Part shown: piece by piece, positions 57,333 to 64,000 of the stretch
How the letters are laid out: each line of letters starts with the position of its first letter
Numbering within the stretch: the first letter of the stretch is position 1
Assembly: GCF_001184025.1 (NCBI RefSeq)
Contig: NZ_BBYG01000022.1
Coordinates: 124,001-188,000 of the forward strand
DNA from: Streptomyces maremycinicus
GTDB lineage: Bacteria > Actinomycetota > Actinomycetes > Streptomycetales > Streptomycetaceae
Direction: 5' to 3'
Length of the DNA stretch: 64,000 bases
Made by a program: the position numbers and the translations under genes
The notes under the pieces: model-generated
What the model saw: only the letters and a program-made list of their open reading frames with translations
What the model was told of the DNA's origin: nothing
Databases searched by the model: none

Positions 57333-58703
57333 TCAGGGAGCAGTGGCGGCGCGGCGGATGGCGTCGAGGGTGCGGGTCACGTCGGTCTCGGTCGTCGACC
57401 AGTTGCTCACCGAGATGCGCATGACCCGGCGGCCGTGCCAGGTGGAGCCGCTGATCCATGCCGTGCCGTCGTCGAGCAGCCGCGCGAGGACGCGATCGGT
57501 GCGCTCGTCGTCGCCGAACGCGGCGCAGACCTGGGTGAAGACGACGTCGTTGAGGACGGTGGCGCCGTCGATCCGGGCGATGCCCTCGGCGAAGGAAGAG
57601 GCGTGGCGGCACAGCCGGTCGATCAGGTCGGCGACGCCTGATCGGCCGAGGGAGCGCAGGGCGGCCCACACGGTGAAGGCGCGGCCGCGGCGCGAGAGTT
57701 CGGGCACCTTGTCGGTGGGGTCGCCCTGCTGGTCGTGGATGAGGTAGTCGCTGTGCAGGGCCATCGCGGCCCGGAGCGCGGACGGATCGCGTACGACGGC
57801 TAGGCCGCAGTCGTAGGGGACGTTGAGGGTCTTGTGGGCGTCCGTCGCCCAGGAGTCCGCCGCCGCGCAGCCCGCCGTCAGGTGGGTGTGGCCGGTGGAG
57901 GCGGCGGCCCACAGCCCGAAGGCGCCGTCGATGTGGACCCACGCGTCCGCTTCGCGGGCGGCGCGAATCGCCTCGACGAAGGGGTCGAAGGCACCGGAGT
58001 GGATGTCGCCGGCCTGGAGGATCACGATCGTCGGGGAGCCCGGCCCACGGGCTGTGAGGGTGCGCCGCAGGGCCTCGGGTTCTATGCGTCCTTGCTCGTC
58101 CGCCGTGACGAGGTCGGGTCGCCCGAGCCCCAGGTAGCGCAGCGCCAGGTCGATGGCCATGTGGCGGTCCTGGCCTGCGACGACGTGCACAGCCGGTCCT
58201 TCGGTGAGTCCGTCGCGGGCGACATTCCAACCGGCGCGCCGCATCACGGCGTCGCGTGCGGCGGCGAGGCAGGTGAAGTTGGCCATCGTGGCGCCCGTGG
58301 TGAAGCCGACCGCGCTGTCGCCCGGCAGGCCGAGCAGGTGGAGCAGCCACGCGCCGGCGATCTCTTCCGCCGCCGCGTACGCGGGTGAGGCGGCGCGCAT
58401 GACGCAGTTCTGGTCCCAGGCACTGGTCAGCCAGTCCGAGGCGAGGGCGGCTGGTTCGGCGCCGCCGACCACGAATCCGTAGAAGCGGCCGCTGGGGAAC
58501 GCGGTGAGTCCCGGTTCACAGGCCGTCGCCAGCAGGTCGACGACGTCGGCGGGCGCGCTGGGGCCGTCGGGCAGGTCGGGTCCGAGCGCGCGCATGATCT
58601 CCTCGACCGATGCGCGAGCCGGAATCCGGCGTTCGGAGAGGCTCGCCAGCCAGCGGACGGCATGGCCGTACGCCTGTCGGAGCGCCGTCTCGCGCGCGTC
58701 CAT
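57333..58703 (-). CDS. PLP-dependent group II decarboxylase-type protein
   Basis: The protein has 456 residues of the aromatic-L-amino-acid/glutamate decarboxylase fold. It contains GRFYGFVVGGAEPAALASDW, VGFTTGATMANFTCLAAARD, AWVHIDGAFGLWAAAS (PLP-binding Asp) and SWATDAHKTLNVPYDCGLAV with the Schiff-base Lys. C-terminal RVMRISVSNWSTTETDVTRT is also typical. It may decarboxylate an amino acid or act as an aldehyde-forming variant; the substrate cannot be predicted. The ATG at 58701-58703 lacks a strong ribosome binding site. A longer frame upstream was not used. Confidence 0.88.
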   Translation of the reverse strand: MDARETALRQAYGHAVRWLASLSERRIPARASVEEIMRALGPDLPDGPSAPADVVDLLATACEPGLTAFPSGRFYGFVVGGAEPAALASDWLTSAWDQNCVMRAASPAYAAAEEIAGAWLLHLLGLPGDSAVGFTTGATMANFTCLAAARDAVMRRAGWNVARDGLTEGPAVHVVAGQDRHMAIDLALRYLGLGRPDLVTADEQGRIEPEALRRTLTARGPGSPTIVILQAGDIHSGAFDPFVEAIRAAREADAWVHIDGAFGLWAAASTGHTHLTAGCAAADSWATDAHKTLNVPYDCGLAVVRDPSALRAAMALHSDYLIHDQQGDPTDKVPELSRRGRAFTVWAALRSLGRSGVADLIDRLCRHASSFAEGIARIDGATVLNDVVFTQVCAAFGDDERTDRVLARLLDDGTAWISGSTWHGRRVMRISVSNWSTTETDVTRTLDAIRRAATAP

Positions 58704-58902
58704 ACCCGGACTATGAAACAGCGCCCGCCGCTGTGCAAGCCGTACCCGTGCGATGCGCGGGCGGCGTGCCCGACGGGGCGCCGTCACCCTGCGGACCACC
58801 GGTGTGCGCGAGGTGACTGGGCCTGCCGGGAGCGGGAGCGCCGAGGCCATCTTCCGCGCAGGTGAGGCCCCCGGAGGCCGGACGCGGCCGACGCAGCTCC
58901 GG

Positions 58903-59716
58903 TCACAGGCCCAGGCGCCGCAGCGCGAGCGCGACATGGCCCCGAAGGGAGCGATCCCATCCCGGTAGGGCACCGGCGACCTCGTCGTCGTCGGCGTGGA
59001 CCAGGACGGCCAGTGCCTCGTCCGGCAGGGCCGTCGCCCGCCGACGCGCCAGTGCGACCGCGGCGGTCACCCGCACCGCCTCGTCCGCGGAGGCCAGACA
59101 TGCTGTGAGCGCCGCGAGTTGGCCGGAGCCGAGCGGGCCGGGGAGGAACGCCAGGGCGAGGTTCGCCGACGCACGGGCGGCCGCCGTGTCGGACCCCACG
59201 CCGACCAGCGCGTCCGCGAGTCCGGGGACCTCGGGGAACCAGACCAGCAGCGCCGCCGCACGGGACGCCACGGCAGGCTCGGCATCCTCCAGCCAGGTCA
59301 GGAACGAAGGCGCGTGGCGCTCGGGGGTCCGGGTCCTCGTCCTCGAACAGCACGCGGAGCACCGCGGCCTCGTCCGACGGGCCGACCCGTTCGGCCCCGG
59401 CGAAGGCACGTACGGGGTCGAAGGGCAGGACGTCGTCGTGCAGGTCGCCGAGGGCGACAGCATGCAGCAGGTGCACGACTGTCGCCCGGTCGGGCGTCGA
59501 GGGTGTGTCCGCGAGCGCGACCAGGGGTGCCACCACATGAGCGCTCGCCGGCCATCGAGTGCCCTGGTGGTAGACGTTTCCGCTCAGGGCCGACACGGCC
59601 GCCCCGCGCACCGCGGGATCGGCGCTGGACAGCGCGGTCAGCCGGCCGGGGACGTCATCCGCCCGACCGTAGGCATGGTGCAGACAGGCCCAGTCGGGCT
59701 CGGAGGAACCGCTCAC
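58903..59716 (-). pseudogene. HEAT-repeat protein gene with a single-base frameshift
   Basis: From the GTG at 59714-59716 the frame reads VSGSSEPDWACLHHAYGRAD and continues through helical repeats (AVRGAAVSALSGNVYHQG, ATVVHLLHAVALGDLHDD) to DEDPDP. The repeats then continue one frame over (RHAPSFLTWLEDAEPAVASR, GVGSDTAAARASANLALAFL, SADEAVRVTAAVALARRRAT) to the stop at 58903. Removing one base from the run of five G (59323-59327 on the plus strand) joins them into one 270-residue protein reading DPDPERHAPSFL. The gene is thus either recently broken, phase-variable or mis-sequenced. HEAT repeats act as protein scaffolds; no partner is evident. Confidence 0.82.
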
Positions 59717-59842
59717 AGGCCCGGACCCTACGCCTCTCGGCCACCGGCCACGGCGCCCCGCCTGCATGCGCGCCGCACCGGAGGCTGCATGCGTGCTGCG
59801 CCACAGGCCGGGCCCGGGCGGCAGCGGGGCTCGGTGGGCGCG

Positions 59843-60256
59843 TCAGGTGTTCTCGGTGAGGAGCTGGAGCGTCTGAAGCAGTGCCAGGCGCTGTGCCTCG
59901 TCGAGTGGTGCGAAGAGCTCCTGTAGCGCACCGGCCATCAGTTGCCGGCCCGCCTCGAGCGCGGCCTGCCCCGATTCGGTGAGGGTGTGTTCGAGGCGGC
60001 GCCCGCGACCTGCCGACCGAGCGATGAGTCCACCGGTGACGAGCCGGTTCGCCAGGGTGCCGAAGGCCTGGTCGCTCTGGAACGTCGCGACGGCGAGTTC
60101 ATGGCCGGAGGCGCCAGGCATGCGGTCGATGGCGCGCAGGGCGTCCCACTGCACGAGGGTCACCCCGATCTCACGGAGGGCCGTATCGGCGGCGCGGTGA
60201 TTCCGGTACTGCGCGCGCTTGATCGCGTGCCCGAGGGCTTCCAGGTCGGTCTTCAT
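59843..60256 (-). CDS. MarR-family regulator
   Basis: The protein has 137 residues. The winged helix has TLVQWDALRAIDRMPGASGH, ELAVATFQSDQAFGTLANRL and VTGGLIARSAGRGRRLEHTL, with the Arg-rich wing. Flanking helices form the dimer interface (MAGALQELFAPLDEAQRLAL). The ATG lies 51 bases from the divergent hydrolase start, and a 26-bp palindrome fills most of that gap. It is probably an autorepressor that also controls the hydrolase gene. Confidence 0.9.
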   Translation of the reverse strand: MKTDLEALGHAIKRAQYRNHRAADTALREIGVTLVQWDALRAIDRMPGASGHELAVATFQSDQAFGTLANRLVTGGLIARSAGRGRRLEHTLTESGQAALEAGRQLMAGALQELFAPLDEAQRLALLQTLQLLTENT

Positions 60257-60268
60257 GGTGTTACGTTA

Positions 60269-60294
60269 TCAACGTTCTTATATAAACATGTTGA
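60269..60294. promoter_or_regulatory. MarR operator between marR-type and hydrolase genes
   Basis: A 26-bp imperfect palindrome has outer arms TCAAC and GTTGA and an AT-rich centre; 10 of 13 half-site positions are symmetric. It lies between the two divergent start codons and would overlap both promoters. Confidence 0.65.
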
Positions 60295-60307
60295 GTCAGG
60301 AGCTCCC

Positions 60308-61084
60308 GTGAACCTCTCCCTCCCCGATGACCTTCCCGTCATCCAGGCCGGCGACCCCGCGGCGCGCACGGCGCTGGTGCTGCACGGCGGCGGCGGCCCG
60401 CAGACCGTCGCGCCCATCGTGGGACACCTCGCGGCCTCCCTGCACACGTTCGCCCCGACCCATCCCGGCTGGAACGGCACGACGCGCCCCGACTTCATCA
60501 CCTCCGTCGCGGACCTCGCGGCCGCCTACCTCGCACGACTGCTCGACCACGGAGAGCGTGACGTCGTGCTGGTCGGATCCTCGATCGGCGGTTGGATCGC
60601 CCTCGAGATGGCGGTGCGGGCCGCACACGACGAGCGGTACAAGGGACTGATCGGGGCCTTGATCGACATCGACGGCGTCGGTGTGGTCGTCGAGGGGGAG
60701 CCGGTCGCGGACTTCTTCGCCCTCGACGCCCGGGGACTCGCGGAGGCCGCCTGGCACGACCCCGAGCGCGGGTACATGGACCCGGCCCGGCTCACCGAGG
60801 AGCAGCGCGCGATCCAGCAGGCCAACGGTCGCACCATGGCCGTCATCGCCGGCCGGGGCATGAGTGACCCGACGCTGCTCGCACGGCTCGGCGCGGTGAA
60901 CGTGCCGACGCTGGTGGTGTGGGGTGAGAGCGACCGGATCGTCACCCCCGCGTACGGGCGGGCCGTCGCCTGCGCGGTGCCGGGCGCCCGGTTCGTCGGG
61001 ATCCAGGCGGCCGGACACCTTCCGCATCTCGAGGCGCCGGACGCGACCTGGGCAGCGATCGACCAGTTCCTGAGCCGGTCGTAG
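60308..61084 (+). CDS. Alpha/beta hydrolase
   Basis: The protein has 258 residues, cytoplasmic. The oxyanion loop is ALVLHGGGGPQTVAPIVGHL, the nucleophile elbow VVLVGSSIGGWIALEMAVRA, the acid VVWGESDRIVTPAYG and the His GIQAAGHLPHLEAPDATW. The GTG start has AGGAG six bases upstream. Such MarR-hydrolase pairs are often responsive to small hydrophobic or electrophilic compounds. The substrate is unknown. Confidence 0.9.
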   Translation: MNLSLPDDLPVIQAGDPAARTALVLHGGGGPQTVAPIVGHLAASLHTFAPTHPGWNGTTRPDFITSVADLAAAYLARLLDHGERDVVLVGSSIGGWIALEMAVRAAHDERYKGLIGALIDIDGVGVVVEGEPVADFFALDARGLAEAAWHDPERGYMDPARLTEEQRAIQQANGRTMAVIAGRGMSDPTLLARLGAVNVPTLVVWGESDRIVTPAYGRAVACAVPGARFVGIQAAGHLPHLEAPDATWAAIDQFLSRS

Positions 61085-61176
61085 CCCGTTCCCGGAACCC
61101 GGCCGACACTTTGCCGCTTTCACTTCCGCCGTCGTCGTCGCCGTCACGAGCGGACAGATCCGCCCGCGCGCATCGG

Positions 61177-62046
61177 TCAGTTGGAGGTGGGCATGGGCGT
61201 GGGCTGGCCGGCGACGGCGGTGAGCCGGAGTTTGGTCTCGTCCTCGCCGCCGGGCGCGGCGGTCATGATCACGATCTTGAGGTCGAAGTCGCCGTCGGTC
61301 AGGATGTCGCAGTCCACCGAGACAGGTCCCACCGTGGGATGGTCGATCGTCTTGTGGTCCTCACGGTGTGCGGCGACGCCTCCGGTCGCCCACAGCCCCG
61401 CGAACCTCGCGTTGGCGCTCAGTTCACGGATCAGCTCGGCAAGACGCTTGTCCCGTGGGTAACGGCCGGTGGCTCGGCGCAGATCGGAGACGACGGCGGC
61501 GTCGGTGGCCTCCCGGTCCGATTCGGTCACCGGCCACAAGGCGAGGCGCGCGGGCCCGTCGTCCACCGGGAACCTGTCGCGGGCGAAGTTGCGCAGCCGC
61601 ACCGGCGCGGTCGAGGGCGCGCCCAGGAGTCCGGCCCAGCCGCGGTTCCACCACACCAACTGCCAGTCCGCGGCGAATACGGCGACCGCGACGTCCCCGA
61701 GCCGGGCGAGCACCCGTTGCACGCCGGGCGTCAGGTGGTCGGAGATCGTGCCGTCCGCCGGCGGGGCGAGATGCGCCAGCCGGTACAGGTGGTCGCGTTC
61801 GGCTGTGGACAGTTGGAGGGCGCGTGCCAGGGACGCCACCACCGGCGCCGAAGGAGTGGTGGCCCTTCCCTGCTCCAGGCGCACCACGTAGTCGACCGAC
61901 ATACCGGCGAGGTCCGCCAGTTCCTCGCGCCGCAGCCCGGTGGCGCGGCGCCCCGAGGCGGCCGGCAGCCCGGCGGCCGACGGAGGCAGCCGGTCGCGCC
62001 ATGTGCGGATCATCGCGCCGAGGCCGATATCGGGTGCGGTCGTCAT
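61177..62046 (-). CDS. XRE-family regulator with MmyB-like ligand domain
   Basis: The protein has 289 residues. The helix-turn-helix (about 10-75) has LRREELADLAGMSVDYVVRL and EQGRATTPSAPVVASLARAL. The C-terminal MmyB-like domain (about 95-280) has FAADWQLVWWNRGWAGLLG, LRRATGRYPRDKRLAELIRE and KTIDHPTVGPVSVDCDILT, and is thought to bind fatty-acid-like ligands. The ATG at 62044-62046 is favoured by GGGAGA ten bases upstream. It is divergent from the NTF2-like gene, and the gap contains a cluster of GGAATT-type inverted repeats. In many streptomycetes such regulators control the adjacent reductase or SnoaL-like gene. Confidence 0.9.
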   Translation of the reverse strand: MTTAPDIGLGAMIRTWRDRLPPSAAGLPAASGRRATGLRREELADLAGMSVDYVVRLEQGRATTPSAPVVASLARALQLSTAERDHLYRLAHLAPPADGTISDHLTPGVQRVLARLGDVAVAVFAADWQLVWWNRGWAGLLGAPSTAPVRLRNFARDRFPVDDGPARLALWPVTESDREATDAAVVSDLRRATGRYPRDKRLAELIRELSANARFAGLWATGGVAAHREDHKTIDHPTVGPVSVDCDILTDGDFDLKIVIMTAAPGGEDETKLRLTAVAGQPTPMPTSN

Positions 62047-62171
62047 GACGGCCATTCTCCCGCATTCCCGTTCGTCGGTGCGATGTGAGGGTGGTACTGC
62101 TCTTCCTACCGTCGAAGCGTCTCTGGTTCGGGTGTCCCGGCCACGCCACCATGGGGAACATGACGTTTTCC

Positions 62172-62210
62172 GAATCCGGGATTCCATCGGAATTCCCGGC
62201 CGGGAATTCC
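62172..62210. promoter_or_regulatory. Cluster of inverted repeats (GGAATTCC type) between XRE and NTF2-like genes
   Basis: A 6+1+6 repeat GAATCCGGGATTC (62172-62184) is followed by a perfect 22-bp palindrome at 62189-62210. Its half is GGAATTCCCGG. Related half-sites are spaced by about one helical turn and lie 24 bases before the NTF2-like start codon. Confidence 0.65.
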
Positions 62211-62233
62211 ATTCGCCGTGCAGGGAGAATTAC

Positions 62234-62695
62234 ATGACCAGCGCTGAGAGCGCACTGTCCCGTCTGCTGGACGAGGCATCGATCCGTGACACCGTCGCTC
62301 GTTTCGCCGACGCCGCGACCCGAGGTGACGACGATCGTTTCCGCGCGACCTGGGCCGCGGACGCGGAGTGGACGATCGGCGAGAGGGTGCATGCCGTCGG
62401 CGTGGACGACATCGTCTCCACGTTTCGCCGGTTGCGGGACGAGCGGGAGTTCTTCGTGCAGTTCGCGGTGCAGGGCCCGATCGAGATCACCGGGGACGAG
62501 GCGACCACCAGCATCATCTGCCACGAGGCCGCGCGCGGTCCGGGCGAGACGTACTACCGGAACCACTGCGTCACCGCCGACCGACTGAGGCGCTCGGAGA
62601 ACGGCTGGGTCTTCACCAGCCGTTCGTTCCAGTACCTCTGGCTCGACACCTCCCCTTTCACCGGCAACGCCGTCAAGCTCCCCGACAGTTTCTGA
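62234..62695 (+). CDS. NTF2-like / SnoaL-like domain protein
   Basis: The protein has 153 residues with the alpha-plus-beta cone fold of the SnoaL/NTF2 group. It contains LLDEASIRDTVARFADAATR, FRATWAADAEWTIGERVHAV, DDIVSTFRRLRDEREFFVQF, then TYYRNHCVTADRL and GWVFTSRSFQYLWLDTS. Such proteins are isomerases, dehydratases or binding proteins; the active residue cannot be assigned. AGGGAGA precedes the ATG. It is the likely target of the divergent XRE regulator. Confidence 0.88.
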   Translation: MTSAESALSRLLDEASIRDTVARFADAATRGDDDRFRATWAADAEWTIGERVHAVGVDDIVSTFRRLRDEREFFVQFAVQGPIEITGDEATTSIICHEAARGPGETYYRNHCVTADRLRRSENGWVFTSRSFQYLWLDTSPFTGNAVKLPDSF

Positions 62696-62767
62696 CTCCG
62701 ACAGACGCCCACCGCCCGAAGCCCGGCCCTCGCGGTGCCTGGGGGAGTGCCCCAGACATCGCGAGGC

Positions 62768-62806
62768 GGAGGAAAAGGAAGAAAAGGCCGCTTCCCTTCT
62801 TTCCTC
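62768..62806. terminator. Purine/pyrimidine hairpin between convergent genes
   Basis: A 20-base all-purine run (62768-62787) is followed by an all-pyrimidine run (62791-62806). They pair as GAGGAAA/TTTCCTC plus GGAAG/CTTCC with an internal loop. It lies between stops at 62695 and 62900 and probably ends both transcripts. The rest of this 204-base gap holds nothing I recognise. Confidence 0.5.
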
Positions 62807-62899
62807 GACGGACGAATATCTCGAAGAAGGAAAAGCACTGCGATGAGCGTTGGAACGCTCTGACCGTACGACGTGGCGGCCCCCCGAAGCCGCGAGCCC

Positions 62900-64000
62900 T
62901 CAGGTCGCCCACCTCCGGGCCTTCTCGAGAGGTGAGAGCTCGCCGCGCGGCTGGCCGGTGACGCTGAAGCGGTGGTGGCCGGGGCCCAGGCCGGACACCG
63001 TGATCCGGTCACCGTCCCTCGTCACCCGTGCGCTCTTCGCGCGGCGGCCGTCCCAGACCACGCGCCCTTCCTGGCGTAGGACGGCGCGTGAAGCGCCGAC
63101 GGGCAGGGAGACCACGCCCCGGGTGCCGTGGGGAGCGTCGAGCGTGAGAGTGAACGACGTCGCCGTGCTGGTCCAGTCGACCGTCAACGGACCTCCGGGC
63201 GTCGGGAGTTGGCCCTGCGCCCAGGCCACGTCGCCGGGGTGGGGGCGTACCTCCCAGGAGGCGTAGCCGGGTGCCGTGGGTCTGGCGCCCAGGAGGTGGT
63301 GTGTCAGCGCGGGCAGTACGCCCGTGGACCAACCGTGCGCCATGCTCGTATAGGCGCCCTCGTAGAGGGAGCCGCCGGGGCCGATGCCCTCCCAGTTGGT
63401 GATACCGGGGTCGTGGCTGTGCATCCAGCCGTAGGTGCGCCGGATCTGGTCCAGCGCCGATGCGGCCCGACCGGTCTCGAACCTGGCGACGATCTCGGGG
63501 TAGGACGTGAAGGCGTACACCCGCTGGGAAGCGCCGCCGAAGATGGTGTCGTTGTCCATGAAGGCGTTGCCGTACGGCAGTTGCGTGGTGGCGTCGAGGT
63601 GATCGAGAGCCGAGGCCGCGCGCGGGGCCCCGGCGACGCCGGAGGTGATGGCGAGCGAGTTGCCGTCCTGGGCGTGCCGGACGGCTCCGGTCGACGAGTC
63701 GAGATAGGCCCCGGCGGAGTCGTCCCACAGGTGGGCGTTGACCGCACCGGCGACCGCCTGGGCGCGATCGCTCCACCGCCGTGCGTCCGCCTCGTGCCCG
63801 AGCCAACGAGCCAGCGCCGCGCTGTCGTTGAGCGCCTGGACGTACAGCACGTTGTAGTAGGTGATCTGGCCGGTGCGGTCGAGGAAGGCGTAATCGCCGT
63901 AGCGTCCGGTGCCGTTGAGTCCCTTGCTCAGGAGTCCGGCGGTGTCGGTGACGCTCGGATACCAGGTGTCCAGCACCTTGACGAGGTGGGGGTAGTACCG
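62900..64000 (-). CDS. GH78-like (alpha-L-rhamnosidase-type) protein, C-terminal part, cut by window edge
   Basis: At least 366 residues are seen; the frame is open to the right edge. It covers much of the six-hairpin catalytic barrel (YNVLYVQALNDSAALARWLG, AHLWDDSAGAYLDSSTGAVR, YGNAFMDNDTIFGGASQRVY, NWEGIGPGGSLYEGAYTSMA with the possible catalytic Glu, HGWSTGVLPALTHHLLGARP). The C-terminal beta domain follows (YASWEVRPHPGDVAWAQGQL, PTPGGPLTVDWTST). It differs from the rhamnosidase at 9228 in having NWEGIGPGGS where that protein has MWERWDS, so the specificity may differ. The N-terminus and any signal peptide lie outside the window. Confidence 0.85.
   Translation of the reverse strand, partial: RYYPHLVKVLDTWYPSVTDTAGLLSKGLNGTGRYGDYAFLDRTGQITYYNVLYVQALNDSAALARWLGHEADARRWSDRAQAVAGAVNAHLWDDSAGAYLDSSTGAVRHAQDGNSLAITSGVAGAPRAASALDHLDATTQLPYGNAFMDNDTIFGGASQRVYAFTSYPEIVARFETGRAASALDQIRRTYGWMHSHDPGITNWEGIGPGGSLYEGAYTSMAHGWSTGVLPALTHHLLGARPTAPGYASWEVRPHPGDVAWAQGQLPTPGGPLTVDWTSTATSFTLTLDAPHGTRGVVSLPVGASRAVLRQEGRVVWDGRRAKSARVTRDGDRITVSGLGPGHHRFSVTGQPRGELSPLEKARRWAT

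Overview
This window comes from a high-GC actinomycete chromosome, almost certainly Streptomyces or a close relative. The evidence is very GC-rich codon third positions, many GTG and occasional TTG starts, Tat signal peptides, and families typical of streptomycetes (DUF5133, DUF5994, SCO6745-type, long-tailed GvpA, F420-type LLM oxidoreductase, many TetR/GntR/IclR/MarR regulators). I see no rRNA, tRNA, transposase, integrase or CRISPR array. The content is accessory catabolism and secretion.

Layout. 1-9.0 kb holds mixed small genes: an SCO6745-type protein cut by the window edge, a GntR regulator divergent from a PEBP protein across a symmetric operator, a secreted subtilisin, an Asp23 protein, a 13-unit octamer array, DUF5994, an orphan gas-vesicle protein, a DUF1963-type protein, an NAD-binding protein, DUF5133 and a secreted SGNH lipase. 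9.2-12.4 kb is a Tat-exported GH78 alpha-L-rhamnosidase with a clear promoter and operator. A second GH78-like protein is cut by the right edge.

12.7-31.5 kb looks like an isoprenoid or methyl-branched-chain catabolic region. It contains a rubber oxygenase (Lcp) with every ligand and gate residue I can recall, a tandem-domain TetR protein, an alcohol dehydrogenase, a GXWXG/DUF4334 protein and a TetR regulator with two matching operators. Then follow alpha-methylacyl-CoA racemase, an LLM oxidoreductase, acyl-CoA dehydrogenases, thiolase, a FadB-like bifunctional enzyme and an acyl-CoA ligase. A translationally coupled pair, MpaB/DUF2236 heme-type protein plus aldehyde dehydrogenase, closes the region. 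Lcp makes oligo-isoprenoid aldehydes. Oxidation, CoA activation, racemisation of methyl branches and beta-oxidation are the expected next steps, and most of these activities are encoded here. The link is an inference.

31.8-38.5 kb is a complete, tightly overlapped pqqABCDE operon. Upstream of it are a ThuA-domain protein and a PQQ-dependent dehydrogenase fused to a cupredoxin-like C-terminal domain that has lost copper ligands. The dehydrogenase frame is open over 716 codons except for one in-frame amber codon (37079-37081).

38.5-49.8 kb is a catabolic cluster built around an IclR regulator. A CoA-transferase and a citrate-synthase/citryl-CoA-lyase-type protein run one way. An aldehyde dehydrogenase, a ThDP enzyme and a Liv-type ABC importer (with a permease-ATPase fusion) run the other way. 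The substrate is unknown. 49.9-52.2 kb adds a divergent shikimate-dehydrogenase-like protein and PobA.

52.3-64 kb holds a DUF4436 membrane protein, a 670-base tract without a convincing gene, two tandem secreted alpha/beta hydrolases ending in a perfect 21-bp hairpin, a PLP decarboxylase, a HEAT-repeat gene broken by an extra base in a homopolymer, a MarR/hydrolase pair, and an XRE regulator divergent from an NTF2-like protein across a dense inverted-repeat cluster. Short tandem repeats of quite different periods (6, 8, 9, 16, 21 and 28 bp) recur between genes or at gene ends.
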